DNA of 64,000 nucleotides from Pseudobacteriovorax antillogorgiicola (GTDB lineage: Bacteria > Bdellovibrionota_B > Oligoflexia > Oligoflexales > Oligoflexaceae). Position numbers and translations under genes: made by a program. The stretch spans positions 124,001 to 188,000 of the forward strand of contig NZ_FWZT01000004.1 in assembly GCF_900177345.1 (NCBI RefSeq). Reading direction: 5' to 3'. This document shows, in pieces, positions 15,634 through 24,872 of this stretch (position 1 is the first letter of the stretch; every line of letters starts with the position of its first letter). The notes under the pieces are model-generated. The model saw only the letters and a program-made list of their open reading frames with translations, was not told the DNA's origin and made no database searches.

Positions 15634-17646
15634 TCAGCCGATCTGTGTCAGCTGGCGATCAAATGGCTTCACGACCTCTACTGCAATGAGAGTCATATCG
15701 TCTTCCATAGGAAGTTTATCAAGCCGGTGTTGATCCCAGACTTCATTCAGTAGTGACTCTACGGTATGAGCATTCTTTATGGCTCTGAAGAGATCTCGCT
15801 CCTTCAGAAATGCTTTGTCACCTATTTGATTCTCAAGGAGCCCATCAGTAAACAGCAGGAGCATATCCCCGGCCTGCAACTGGAGGGTGCGGCTTTGCCA
15901 TTGGCTATCCTCGAACATTCCCATCACGCTACCTCGACCGAGTAATGGCTGACATTTCGAATGACTCTTATGAATCAAGGCTCGATGGCCTGCATTGATA
16001 TAGCAAGTACTACCACTCAACGAATCAATACCGACCATTGCCATTGATGCAAAGTGGTTGGTTTGTTGGTAGTATCGACTCATGACCCGATTAACCGTTT
16101 TAGTTACAGATTGACAAGAATCCTCAAGACTAAGATCCGAGCTTCGTAGTTGATCGATGGCGCTGTCTAAAGCGCCAAGAAAGGCGGACGCTATGATAGA
16201 GGCTGGAATCCCATGACCGCTGACATCTGCGATCACGATATAAATGAACTTACCTCTGGGATCGATCAGGCAATTATATAGGTCGCCACCGCTGATCTCG
16301 CAGGGTTTATGGCGAAAATGGAGTTCGATTTGATCTTGTGGGATGGCTTCTTTCATCAACGAGGTGTGGACGATGGCTGTCGTTTCCATGATGACCTTTG
16401 CATTTGAGGCTTCCTTGGTTGCAGTCCTCAAGTGATAGGCTAGTGTCAGTGAAAGTAGGATGACCTCACCAAAGACTCCGATGTGGAGGTAGAATTGTGT
16501 CAGCTCATTGGATGGAATCAAGCCCAAAAGACTTGAGTTGAATAGCACTATGCTGATGGCCGGGCTACCCCAGGAAACTAAGAAAAATTTCCCCACCATA
16601 GAGCCTGCCTTAACGGCAACGATACCGTTGATTAGTATGACAACAGGAAAAGCTAAACCGAGAGCGGCTGTAAACTCCATAAGAGGGGCATAGGGTGCTA
16701 AGGTACACGTAAATCCCGTGATCGCAACCATCACCATCCACCCAATAGAAATCCGGTAGACAAGCCGCGAGCGTTGTTGGGTTTCTAATATTAAAATTGC
16801 AAACTGAGTTCCAAAAAACATAGCAAAACAGACAACCAAAACATTCAAGTACTTATTCAGCCACAGGTTATCCTTCCAGAAAATCTCAGTCGCATAACCA
16901 TCTAGGTGAAAAAACATAAAAAACCAGACAAAAACATTGATCGCATAGGCAAGATATGCCTTATTCAAGGTGAAGCTGAAAAATATTAAGCCATAGACTG
17001 CTGCTAGGATCATTAGCCCCGAAAATGCTCCGTACAGGTGCTCTTTGAATCTAAGATATGACTGAAACTGCGCCTCTGTCCTAAGGTAAATCGGTAGAAT
17101 CAAGGCATCACTGCTTGCAATTCGAAGGTAGATATCTGTTTGACTTGTCGCTGGAAGGGTCAGGGCTAGAGCTGGCTGGCTCTCTGGAATGGGGCGCTTC
17201 GCAATTGGGTAGTAGATGCCTGTAGTTTGAGAATGCCATGCTTGCTCACCACTGCGTGAGTAAAGGGTAATATGATCAATCCATGCAGTGCCTATATTTA
17301 AAACAAGGTTTTTGGGTTCTGAACTATCGTTTATTAACAATCCCTTGAACCAAAAAGCAGACTCGCTATATCCATAGACTGGAGCAGCGAAGCTTACTGC
17401 AGAAAAATCACGTTCTACGACTTCGGCAAGAGTGAGGTTTGCGCTTGGATCTTCTAAAACTTCGAGCTTATTACCTATCAACCCTCCACCAAAGCTATCA
17501 TCGATAGCGATTGCTCCCCAGCCATTGCTGGATAGCATGTAAAAGAGGAAGACTACTATGTAATATTTTGCTGACAAAAATTCCTCGAATATATTGGTCC
17601 TGTCAGTGTCGATCTGGGCGAACAGTTTTTTGCCACAGTTTGGCAC
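15634..17646 (-). CDS. 7TMR-DISM receptor with PP2C-type (SpoIIE) phosphatase
   Basis: The 670-residue protein has a 7TMR-DISM extracellular domain (about 40-200, ending YLRIASSDALILPIYLRTE), seven hydrophobic helices (about 205-400), and a cytoplasmic SpoIIE-like PP2C domain. The phosphatase motifs are SGGDLYNCL and FIYIVIADVSGHGIPAS, then INAGHRALI and DMLLLFTDGLLEN, which supply the metal-binding aspartates. These receptors sense an external ligand or surface cue and would dephosphorylate a serine/threonine partner, often an anti-sigma-factor antagonist; no such partner is next door. Start choice: the longest frame begins at 17646 with a hydrophilic lead of about 30 residues; a shorter start at a later Met is possible. 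Two other DISM receptors are in this window. Confidence 0.88.
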   Translation of the reverse strand: MPNCGKKLFAQIDTDRTNIFEEFLSAKYYIVVFLFYMLSSNGWGAIAIDDSFGGGLIGNKLEVLEDPSANLTLAEVVERDFSAVSFAAPVYGYSESAFWFKGLLINDSSEPKNLVLNIGTAWIDHITLYSRSGEQAWHSQTTGIYYPIAKRPIPESQPALALTLPATSQTDIYLRIASSDALILPIYLRTEAQFQSYLRFKEHLYGAFSGLMILAAVYGLIFFSFTLNKAYLAYAINVFVWFFMFFHLDGYATEIFWKDNLWLNKYLNVLVVCFAMFFGTQFAILILETQQRSRLVYRISIGWMVMVAITGFTCTLAPYAPLMEFTAALGLAFPVVILINGIVAVKAGSMVGKFFLVSWGSPAISIVLFNSSLLGLIPSNELTQFYLHIGVFGEVILLSLTLAYHLRTATKEASNAKVIMETTAIVHTSLMKEAIPQDQIELHFRHKPCEISGGDLYNCLIDPRGKFIYIVIADVSGHGIPASIIASAFLGALDSAIDQLRSSDLSLEDSCQSVTKTVNRVMSRYYQQTNHFASMAMVGIDSLSGSTCYINAGHRALIHKSHSKCQPLLGRGSVMGMFEDSQWQSRTLQLQAGDMLLLFTDGLLENQIGDKAFLKERDLFRAIKNAHTVESLLNEVWDQHRLDKLPMEDDMTLIAVEVVKPFDRQLTQIG

Positions 17647-17870
17647 CTAACTTCTCGGCTGCCTCTGATGCTATCTGAGCAATCGCAGAGGTAAATAATT
17701 CCTTTTAGTAGTCTTGCTTATATAGCCTTTAGTCATCATTCACAGATCGTTTTTGCTAAGTATTTTGAAATTTACCAAGTTTGAATCGGAGCATGATTGT
17801 AAAGGCTTGCCGGAAGATCCCGATGAATCCATCAGATAAATCTATGTTGTGATATGTTAGCGAGGCAATC

Positions 17871-18956
17871 GTGGTCCTAGGCCGATCAGATGATAGTGGC
17901 GAAATCTTCGTAAAAGATGAACTTGACCTTTCGAAGGCAAGTTATGCAGAAGGCTTATCCTCAACTGATTTTAATCAGGAAACAGAGGCCTTTCATGTCA
18001 CCTATGATAGGATATTATTCAAGTCTCCTATGGAAATCATCGCCACAGTGCTCGACGCAAATGGCTACCTAGTGAATCTAGAGAATATAATTGCTTGCGT
18101 TGACGACCTAAGCTTTGGAGTTCGGGCTCAGCTGAAGAAGTCTGGTGCTCAGTATCCCGTTGCGAAGAGTTTTATACCTTGTTTACAGTTTCGGCTTCCC
18201 AAGAAATCGAAGATTGGGCCGATCCTACAACGGTTCTACGGAGAAATCGAAGCATATGAATCGCGCTTGGCGGAGCTTCAGGGGCATCCGAATAAAAAAG
18301 GTCCGAAGCTAAAAGACCCCAAAGAGCTAGATACTCAGCTAAAAAAACTGGAAAAAGAAAATAAGGATCTCCGCGACGAGGTCAACGAGCTGAAATCCCA
18401 GCTGGGTAGAATCGTGAAGGCTGAAGCCAGTGCTAATCGTGCCTTGGTAAACCAAAATTTAATGCCACCCAATATTCGGCTCGCGAAAGTTCGTGATGTT
18501 GACCTGGCAGAAAGGGTGATCGGCCTCCGAGCAGGACGTACCAATATCAATTTTCCGATGGTCCTCAGTCCTGTAGTCCCAGAACTTGACGATAAGTGCC
18601 TTGTCCATATCGAACAGGGACAAGTGCTTGGCGGTTTCTTCTATGAATCGAAGGGGAAGGATATCGATCCTGGGCTGGGAGAAATCCTTTGGGTTGATGG
18701 TGACACCTGTAAGATACGAGATCCTGAACGGCGTATCTGGCTGATCAATGCGAAGCATGATGCTGAACGAGAGATGTTTAGTCAAATGAAGCGAGGCGAC
18801 GAGGTTCTGCTCTATATGCTTGAAGGCAAGGTGGTTCGTATTCAAACCATGAAGCAGGCGCAAAGTTTATACTACATCAGCAAAGTGATGGATGCAGTCA
18901 CCAAGCAACAACTTAATCGCCGTGATCCTGTGACCCGTAAACAGGGAGAGTCTTAA
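17871..18956 (+). CDS. Coiled-coil protein of unknown function, first gene of the MotAB-helicase operon
   Basis: The GTG start at 17871 has GAGG five bases upstream. The 361-residue protein has no signal peptide or membrane segment. Residues about 130-190 form a charged coiled coil (for example LEKENKDLRDEVNELKSQL). The part before it (1-130) contains two cysteines and a proline-rich run (FRLPKKSKIGP); the part after it is beta-rich, with MVLSPVVPELDDKCLVHIEQG and a final RIWLINAKH region. I do not recognise a family. The stop is followed after one base by the TTG start of the MotA-like gene, so the link is tight. A scaffold or regulator of the channel or helicase is inference only. Confidence 0.75.
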   Translation: MVLGRSDDSGEIFVKDELDLSKASYAEGLSSTDFNQETEAFHVTYDRILFKSPMEIIATVLDANGYLVNLENIIACVDDLSFGVRAQLKKSGAQYPVAKSFIPCLQFRLPKKSKIGPILQRFYGEIEAYESRLAELQGHPNKKGPKLKDPKELDTQLKKLEKENKDLRDEVNELKSQLGRIVKAEASANRALVNQNLMPPNIRLAKVRDVDLAERVIGLRAGRTNINFPMVLSPVVPELDDKCLVHIEQGQVLGGFFYESKGKDIDPGLGEILWVDGDTCKIRDPERRIWLINAKHDAEREMFSQMKRGDEVLLYMLEGKVVRIQTMKQAQSLYYISKVMDAVTKQQLNRRDPVTRKQGES

Positions 18957-18957
18957 C

Positions 18958-19737
18958 TTGGACGGTCTGAATCTTAAAAAGTATTTGATGACCAGCCGCA
19001 AGCGTTTCGACCCAATCGCACTTGTGATTAGTATCATTGGATTGGTTGCCGTAGTGTTTTCAATTGCAGCAAAAGAGAGTCTGCAAAGTTATTTCGATCT
19101 GCGATCAATTCTCGTTGTAGTAGTAGGTACTTTTGCGAGCCTCCTATTCCAATTTGACTTTGGGACATCAATTTATAGCCTTAGACTAGTTATAATGTCG
19201 TTTCTGGGTACACCAGAGAAAAAGATTATCGACACTATCCATCAGATTGATGAGGCTATCCTTGAAGATATGAAGCTCCAGGACCTGCGGGAGGGCGATA
19301 ACATCAATGGTGAGTTACTCAACGATATTGTCTATATGTTCAAACAAGGGCTTTTGTTCGAAGAGATCGACGAATTTGTAACTTCCCGGGTTTCTGATGA
19401 GTTTCTGGGGCGCAAAGTTGCGGTCGATCTTCTCCGTCGAGCGGCTATCATTGCCCCAGCACTCGGCTTGTTTGGAACCGTTATCGGATTGATCGGTGTC
19501 CTGAAGTCATTGAGCGACCCTAGCCAAATAGGCCCATCCATGTCCCTAGCTTTGATGACAACGGCCTATGGCGCAGGTATTGGTTCTCTAATTTTTACTC
19601 CCTTAGCGGGGCGACTTGAGCATCATAATACAATCTACTTGGAAGTCCATCAGCAGATTCTCTCGAAAATTGCTATCCTTCTCAAGCGGGATGAAAGGAA
19701 CCCCAAGTCAGAATTTAAACCTGAGGGGGTTTCATGA
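18958..19737 (+). CDS. MotA/TolQ-family channel subunit
   Basis: The start is a TTG one base after the preceding stop, with GGGAG about eight bases upstream; an in-frame ATG at 18988 is the alternative. The 259-residue protein has four membrane segments in the MotA order: two N-terminal (about 20-70), a cytoplasmic loop, then two C-terminal ones beginning RAAIIAPALGLFGTVIGLIG. This carries the conserved channel Pro and the GTVIGLIG motif. The cytoplasmic loop is shorter than in typical MotA and lacks the clear 'RREGLLALE' segment. The length is near the usual 255-290 and there is no long coiled tail as in ZorA. It pairs with the MotB-like gene that overlaps it by four bases; together they would form a proton-driven stator unit. 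Confidence 0.9.
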   Translation: MDGLNLKKYLMTSRKRFDPIALVISIIGLVAVVFSIAAKESLQSYFDLRSILVVVVGTFASLLFQFDFGTSIYSLRLVIMSFLGTPEKKIIDTIHQIDEAILEDMKLQDLREGDNINGELLNDIVYMFKQGLLFEEIDEFVTSRVSDEFLGRKVAVDLLRRAAIIAPALGLFGTVIGLIGVLKSLSDPSQIGPSMSLALMTTAYGAGIGSLIFTPLAGRLEHHNTIYLEVHQQILSKIAILLKRDERNPKSEFKPEGVS

Positions 19738-20390
19738 AGCTTCAGGATCTTGCGTCTCAGGCAGAAGATGATAGCCTTACATCGTTCTATATCAGCTTTA
19801 GCGATCTAATGGTTTTGCTAGGAGTGTTTTTTGTGATGCTTCTATCGATGAGTAAAGTTGATATTGGGTCCTTTGAAAAGGTAAAGACTAGTTTTAGCGG
19901 CAGCACCAAAGGAACTCTGATTGAGCTTGCCTCTCAACTTCGAGAGGTGGTGGAAGGGGTGCCTGGAGTCCCAGGAGTGAGTGTCCATATGGCAGAAGAT
20001 GGGGTGCGACTGGATTTGGATACCGGAGCACTCTTTGATACCGGATCGGCCAGCGTAAAAGAAGGAGCCTTAGAGCCTCTGACACCACTTCTCGAAACGG
20101 TCAAAGGCACTAGTTATACCATTGATGTTGAGGGTCATACCGATGATCTTCCTCTTTATCGTTTCTATAAGGTCGACGATGAAAAGGTTCTTGAGACCAA
20201 TTGGTCTTTGAGTGGTAGGCGGGCCGCAAGTGTGGTTCATTTTTTACTGCAATCAGGTTTCAAACAAGATCGTTTGAGACTAGTTGGATACGCAAGTACC
20301 AGGCCATTGAAGTCAATCAAGGATAAGCGTGGAGATGAACTACAGGCGATTCGTGCAGAAAATCGACGGGTTTCTCTTCTAATAAAGTAG
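19734..20390 (+). CDS. MotB-like stator protein with OmpA peptidoglycan-binding domain
   Basis: The ATG overlaps the MotA-like stop (ATGA). The 218-residue protein has a single N-terminal membrane segment reading SFSDLMVLLGVFFVMLLSMS, with Asp24 in the position of the proton-carrying Asp of MotB. A short linker leads to an OmpA-type domain with DVEGHTDDLP, NWSLSGRRAASV and a final AENRRVSLLI, which are the peptidoglycan-contact motifs. It is shorter than E. coli MotB (308), as many bacterial stators are. It could power flagella, gliding or a defence machine; no flagellar gene is near. It is separated from the helicase gene by only 11 bases. Confidence 0.92.
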   Translation: MKLQDLASQAEDDSLTSFYISFSDLMVLLGVFFVMLLSMSKVDIGSFEKVKTSFSGSTKGTLIELASQLREVVEGVPGVPGVSVHMAEDGVRLDLDTGALFDTGSASVKEGALEPLTPLLETVKGTSYTIDVEGHTDDLPLYRFYKVDDEKVLETNWSLSGRRAASVVHFLLQSGFKQDRLRLVGYASTRPLKSIKDKRGDELQAIRAENRRVSLLIK

Positions 20391-20401
20391 TTTGGATTGG
20401 A

Positions 20402-23400
20402 ATGAGCTTTTTATCGAAACAATCTCCTGAAGTCGGCTTTACAGCGAAGTTTGATCGCCAGAATCGATATGTTTTGCGTCGTCGCCGCACCCCTGTCGGG
20501 CTATTTGAGTATATCCTAGAAAATAGTATGTCTCAAGAGAAGCTCACCATACCAAGGTACCTTTTCGATCGATTTCGAGCTACCATGCAGTTGATGGCTG
20601 ATCAACTTGACGAGGAGCGCCTACCTAGCAAAGAAATCGATCATAAGATGTACTTCAAAGATCGCGAGTGCTACCGGTTTCGTTATTCCACCCAAACCAT
20701 CGATCATCTTGTTATTAACAGTCTGATCCACAATAGTTCACTCAAGGCTCCCAAGGATGCAATACCAGTTCTAATCAAATTGATGTTTCATGAAGGGTTG
20801 GAGCATCCCAGTGATACTTTTGATGCAATTATTGATTATCATCGACTTTTTCAGTTCAGCTTTGTGGAAGGCAGCGAAAGTATCACCAGTGGCTTGATTC
20901 TAAGGAAGAACGTACTGTCGGAAAATGACAACTATACCCCTTCGTTGGAACCACAGGCTCAAGAAAACAAGGTCTTCTATCCAGGGGAGCAATTTCAAGA
21001 AGGTGAGCTTAAAGGTATTGCCCCTATTGCGAGTTCTGGCAGCCCGAAAGAAGGGAGTTTTAAATCAAAGCTCGGACATAGGAATCAGAGTGATAAGAAT
21101 TATAGCGTGGACTATGACTCGCTGTTTAGCCAGAAAGCGGCTTCAGAGACTAGTGGAACACCGGACCCAAAGCCAAAACCAGCAAGCTTTAAACGAAGCG
21201 GCAATACCTTTCCTCTGCCGCTGCTAGCTAGTGATATAAAAGCTGCGAAGTCGAAGGTGTTCAAAGTTGAGCTGTCTATGGAGGATGCAGCGGCGTTTCG
21301 GGATGATTTCCTGACGGATCGCAGCTGCGATCTCTTTCTAGGATTTGAAATTATGGATACCATTCATAAGGTGAATGGTAAGCTTAAGACTTATCGGTTT
21401 CCTTTGTACTATATGAAAGTGAAGGTTGAAGAGTCGGGGCGCTTTCTTCATATGACTCCACCTAAAGAGCAGGATATCTATCTGAACCATATTGCGCTTA
21501 TCACCCTGGTAGAGACCCATAGTGGCAAGAAGGGTGATGAACCACTACAAAGATTCTTAGATCACCTCTTGGCTCAAAAGATCGAGGTTAGTAAAGATCT
21601 CTATCCCATGAAGATAGTTCGGCAATTGCCTTTTTCTGATGAGGTATTTCAACAAGCTCGCGATATTCTTATTGGTCAGCCCGGAGATCAGGGTAAGGGT
21701 GGAATCCTAGAAAACCTAAAAGTCATTGGTATTGAGTGTGATCTAGAGTCTGTGATTGTATACAAAGTCGGTCGGGTTGCAACTCCTACTTCGACTGCTT
21801 TGAACAAAGATTTAAGTCAGATTCAGCAGCTGGCTCATGAGCAGCCAGAACGATTCTATCAATCTTTGCTTGGTCGATTTTTGGTTCCTGAGCGCCGTGT
21901 GGATCGGGAACGAAGCGATCTTGGAATCCTGGCTATGAATCCGGGCTATCGTCCACGCTCAACCCAGCAACTTATGAGTCATTTAAACGAACACGACTTG
22001 ATTTTATTGGAAGGCCCACCAGGAACGGGAAAAACATTCACTATTATGAATCTATTTATTCATTGTGTGAATCACGGTAAGCGCTTATTGATCGTCAGTG
22101 ATCAAAAGGCCGCCTTGCATGCGCTCACCGAGAAGATGGAAGAGTACCTTGTAGGTGCAGACTATAATACTCCATTTGGCAAGAAAACGCTCTCCCTTTG
22201 GAAAAGTGCCATTCGAGTTGTGGACGAGGTCGCCGATGAAACCGATGATCTCAAAACTTGGACTGCTAAGCTGATCAAGATGCTTGAACTAGATTACTGC
22301 CGGGAGCAAGACTGGCCTGATCGAGACGATCGTTTGGTAGATAAGCTGAACAAACTTGATCAGAGCCAAGAAGTCTTGAGGAAGCAGTTATCAGACATAC
22401 TCGAACGGAGGTTCGGAGGTCGAAAAGGAGAAACAAAGGTTGCGCCGAAATCCTTTCATCCTACGACAGAGGGTGATATTCGGAATCTTGTGGATTTCTT
22501 GCACTTTATCGGGGCGGGTGAACATAGCAAAATTAGGCAGACAGAAGACTATGTCAACAATCAGGAGCTTGCTAAGCGATTCATTGTGAATCGCGAGCAA
22601 ATGTCAGACGGCGTGCTAGCACCATGTTATGCTTGCTTTGCGATTGATGTCGATGATCTCGGAGTGTGCGTCGATTTTACAATGAAACATGGGGTGATTC
22701 TAGACAAACTAGTTGCCACTAAGCCTAGAACCTTAGCAGATTTCCGAGAAGCATTTCCCGATGATGATCGATCTGAATTTAGCAACTTTCTCTTAGAACA
22801 TTGGCAAAAGGCTTTCACTGATGAGAACACTGGACTGATTAAAAAAATATCTTCCCTTATTAGCCACCCATGTTTGCCCCTGTGGAAGCAATTGGCTGGA
22901 TTTCTTCAAGATCAGAAGACTCTCCTTGAAGAAGTGAGCAAGATGGAGAGGTCTTATGGCATCATGAGCCAACTTCAAGAGATCCATAAGTCTCTCGATC
23001 CCGATCAACAATCTGAAAAAACATCTGCAGCTCTTGAAATCTGTCGATTGACTCAGGATGACTCAGCCGTGGCCAAAGAATCAGTTCATCGCATCTTGCG
23101 TCAGATGGCTGACCTTCAAGCTGACCGAGATAGGCTGATTTACCAGCAGTTCCTAACTCGGCTGGGAGATATTTGCTTAGAGGTGATTAAGCCAAGAAAA
23201 AATGGAACGAATCTCGTTACGTCTATCAACAACTTGCTAGAATCTCTGAAGGATAGCAAAACCATTGATCATGGTAGTGGTGTTCCGGTGTTGAAGGAGC
23301 TCCAAGAAAGACTTGTGGAGGCTTTTCCAGTTTGGCTCTGCCGTAAGCAAAGCGCGTCCTTCCTATTTCCTAGCCAGGCCGATCAGTTTGATTTGGTCAT

Positions 23401-24700
23401 CGTTGATGAGGCTGGTCAATGCCGGGTAGATGATGCGATTCCTTTGCTATACCGCGCGAAAAAACTGATGGTAGTAGGAGACGAGAAGCAAACTGTGCTC
23501 GATAAGAACTCTGTGGTTGATGACTACCTTTTTAGCGAGTTTGAGTTAGAAGAGCAACTTCGCACAAGCCAAGCCCGTGGTGTTAAAGGAGGCGGCTCCA
23601 ATCTCTTCGCTCTAGTTAAATCGATCAAGCAAGGTGGAGTGATGCTGGATGAGCACTATCGCTGCCCACCAGATATAATCGCTTACTCGAATCGCTATGT
23701 TTACAACTCCGAATTGAAGATCATGCAGTGGCAGCACCCAACAGCATCATCTTCGGTAGTGGTTGATTATCGCGAGAAGAATCAAGAGCCAAGCAAGAAA
23801 CCCACATCTGGTCGTTTCAAAGGAATAGAAGTGGATATGATTGATCGCTTCTTTGATTTTGTTGCTGAAACCGTTAAGGCCCTCGAAAGCGAAACTGGCG
23901 AACGCATCAATATGGAAACCGATGTTGCGCTCTGTTATTTTCTCCTAAAAAACGAACCATATGTAAAAGAACAAAAGTCGAAGTTCTTACAGAAGCTAAG
24001 GCGTGGTAATGATGTGCTTGATGGAGCTGGAGCAGCGCTACAGGGTAAGGAAAGAAAATATATCTTCTACTTATGGGATATCAATCGTAGTAATCTGACT
24101 TTCTTTAGGCAAGGTGATGATCCCGACAAGCGAAAAGGTGAATTAAACGTCTTGATGAGTCGACCTAAGGTACGGGCCTATCACTATCTTCACCATAGTT
24201 TTGATAGCTTAAAGCATGAAACTGCAAGCATCACCGACTACCTGTGGAAGACACTCCAAAGTCAGGATCTATCAGAAGCAGAACAGGGCTTTAAAAACAA
24301 AAGGACCAAGCGTCCTGCGCGAGACTTTAGCCCCTGGCAACGCTCCAGTGGTCAAACGATACTCGCTATTTTATCGTTTATCTGGAAAACAAGAGGCCTG
24401 GAATTCCACGATCCAGGTGAACAAACCCACTGTAGTGTCGTGGTCGGGGATCCTCGACGCAAGGTTGATCTGATGGTTCTTGCACCTCCCGGTGGGAAAC
24501 AGAAATGTGTAGGGGTGGTCGATTTGAGCGCTTTTGAAGATGCTCAGAATCCTTGCGAGGAGCTAATTAACTATTATTTTCAGCTTCAAAGGGTGAAGCC
24601 TGCTATGGAGCCAGTGTTTGCATTTTTACACGAGATTGCTGATGAGCGATCAGAGACTTATCGTGATCTTGAGAATTTGGTTCGCTCCTTAATCTCCTAG
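20402..24700 (+). CDS. Giant UPF1-like SF1 helicase with possible C-terminal nuclease domain
   Basis: The 1432-residue protein carries a split SF1B helicase core. Walker A GPPGTGKT lies at 538-545; motif II is IVDEAGQ near 1000-1006, followed by VVGDEKQT (motif III). DEHYRCPP follows, then LQGKERKYIFY (motif V) and LNVLMSRPK in the place of motif VI (normally NVALTRA). A helical insertion of about 400 residues lies between motifs Ia and II. The first 520 residues are unassigned. The last 120 or so (beginning SGQTILAILSFIWKTRG) contain KVDLMVL and VGVVDLSAF, reminiscent of the restriction-endonuclease-like tail on MTES_1575/DUF4011 helicases but with the metal-binding residues not clearly kept. 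It is the last gene of the operon, 11 bases after the MotB-like gene; the upstream signal is a weak TTGGA. Confidence 0.88.
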   Translation: MSFLSKQSPEVGFTAKFDRQNRYVLRRRRTPVGLFEYILENSMSQEKLTIPRYLFDRFRATMQLMADQLDEERLPSKEIDHKMYFKDRECYRFRYSTQTIDHLVINSLIHNSSLKAPKDAIPVLIKLMFHEGLEHPSDTFDAIIDYHRLFQFSFVEGSESITSGLILRKNVLSENDNYTPSLEPQAQENKVFYPGEQFQEGELKGIAPIASSGSPKEGSFKSKLGHRNQSDKNYSVDYDSLFSQKAASETSGTPDPKPKPASFKRSGNTFPLPLLASDIKAAKSKVFKVELSMEDAAAFRDDFLTDRSCDLFLGFEIMDTIHKVNGKLKTYRFPLYYMKVKVEESGRFLHMTPPKEQDIYLNHIALITLVETHSGKKGDEPLQRFLDHLLAQKIEVSKDLYPMKIVRQLPFSDEVFQQARDILIGQPGDQGKGGILENLKVIGIECDLESVIVYKVGRVATPTSTALNKDLSQIQQLAHEQPERFYQSLLGRFLVPERRVDRERSDLGILAMNPGYRPRSTQQLMSHLNEHDLILLEGPPGTGKTFTIMNLFIHCVNHGKRLLIVSDQKAALHALTEKMEEYLVGADYNTPFGKKTLSLWKSAIRVVDEVADETDDLKTWTAKLIKMLELDYCREQDWPDRDDRLVDKLNKLDQSQEVLRKQLSDILERRFGGRKGETKVAPKSFHPTTEGDIRNLVDFLHFIGAGEHSKIRQTEDYVNNQELAKRFIVNREQMSDGVLAPCYACFAIDVDDLGVCVDFTMKHGVILDKLVATKPRTLADFREAFPDDDRSEFSNFLLEHWQKAFTDENTGLIKKISSLISHPCLPLWKQLAGFLQDQKTLLEEVSKMERSYGIMSQLQEIHKSLDPDQQSEKTSAALEICRLTQDDSAVAKESVHRILRQMADLQADRDRLIYQQFLTRLGDICLEVIKPRKNGTNLVTSINNLLESLKDSKTIDHGSGVPVLKELQERLVEAFPVWLCRKQSASFLFPSQADQFDLVIVDEAGQCRVDDAIPLLYRAKKLMVVGDEKQTVLDKNSVVDDYLFSEFELEEQLRTSQARGVKGGGSNLFALVKSIKQGGVMLDEHYRCPPDIIAYSNRYVYNSELKIMQWQHPTASSSVVVDYREKNQEPSKKPTSGRFKGIEVDMIDRFFDFVAETVKALESETGERINMETDVALCYFLLKNEPYVKEQKSKFLQKLRRGNDVLDGAGAALQGKERKYIFYLWDINRSNLTFFRQGDDPDKRKGELNVLMSRPKVRAYHYLHHSFDSLKHETASITDYLWKTLQSQDLSEAEQGFKNKRTKRPARDFSPWQRSSGQTILAILSFIWKTRGLEFHDPGEQTHCSVVVGDPRRKVDLMVLAPPGGKQKCVGVVDLSAFEDAQNPCEELINYYFQLQRVKPAMEPVFAFLHEIADERSETYRDLENLVRSLIS

Positions 24701-24835
24701 GGGAAGTGGGTTTACCCATTACACATATCATATTCCCTGTTTTCCAAAAAATTCTCACCTCTAGTGTTGCGTCATATGGCTGCGGAGGACTTTATTGCTG
24801 GTGACCAATGCTTACAATTTTTGCTTCAATAGAGA

Positions 24836-24858
24836 CTGGAGGATACTTTTTCCTCCAG
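24836..24858. terminator. Perfect 8-bp hairpin, probable terminator between convergent genes
   Basis: CTGGAGGA and TCCTCCAG pair around a seven-base loop, between the helicase stop (24700) and the end of the NAMPT gene (24873). The T-runs are inside the loop or weak, so termination is probable but not certain, and it may work in both directions. Confidence 0.5.
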
Positions 24859-24872
24859 ACATTATTTAGTTC

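Noticed and set aside
17871-24700. Canonical Zorya system or flagellar stator operon
   Set aside because: The MotA-like protein lacks the long ZorA tail, the helicase is SF1 rather than Snf2-like, and no ZorC/ZorE-like or flagellar genes are present. Reported as Zorya-like in layout only.
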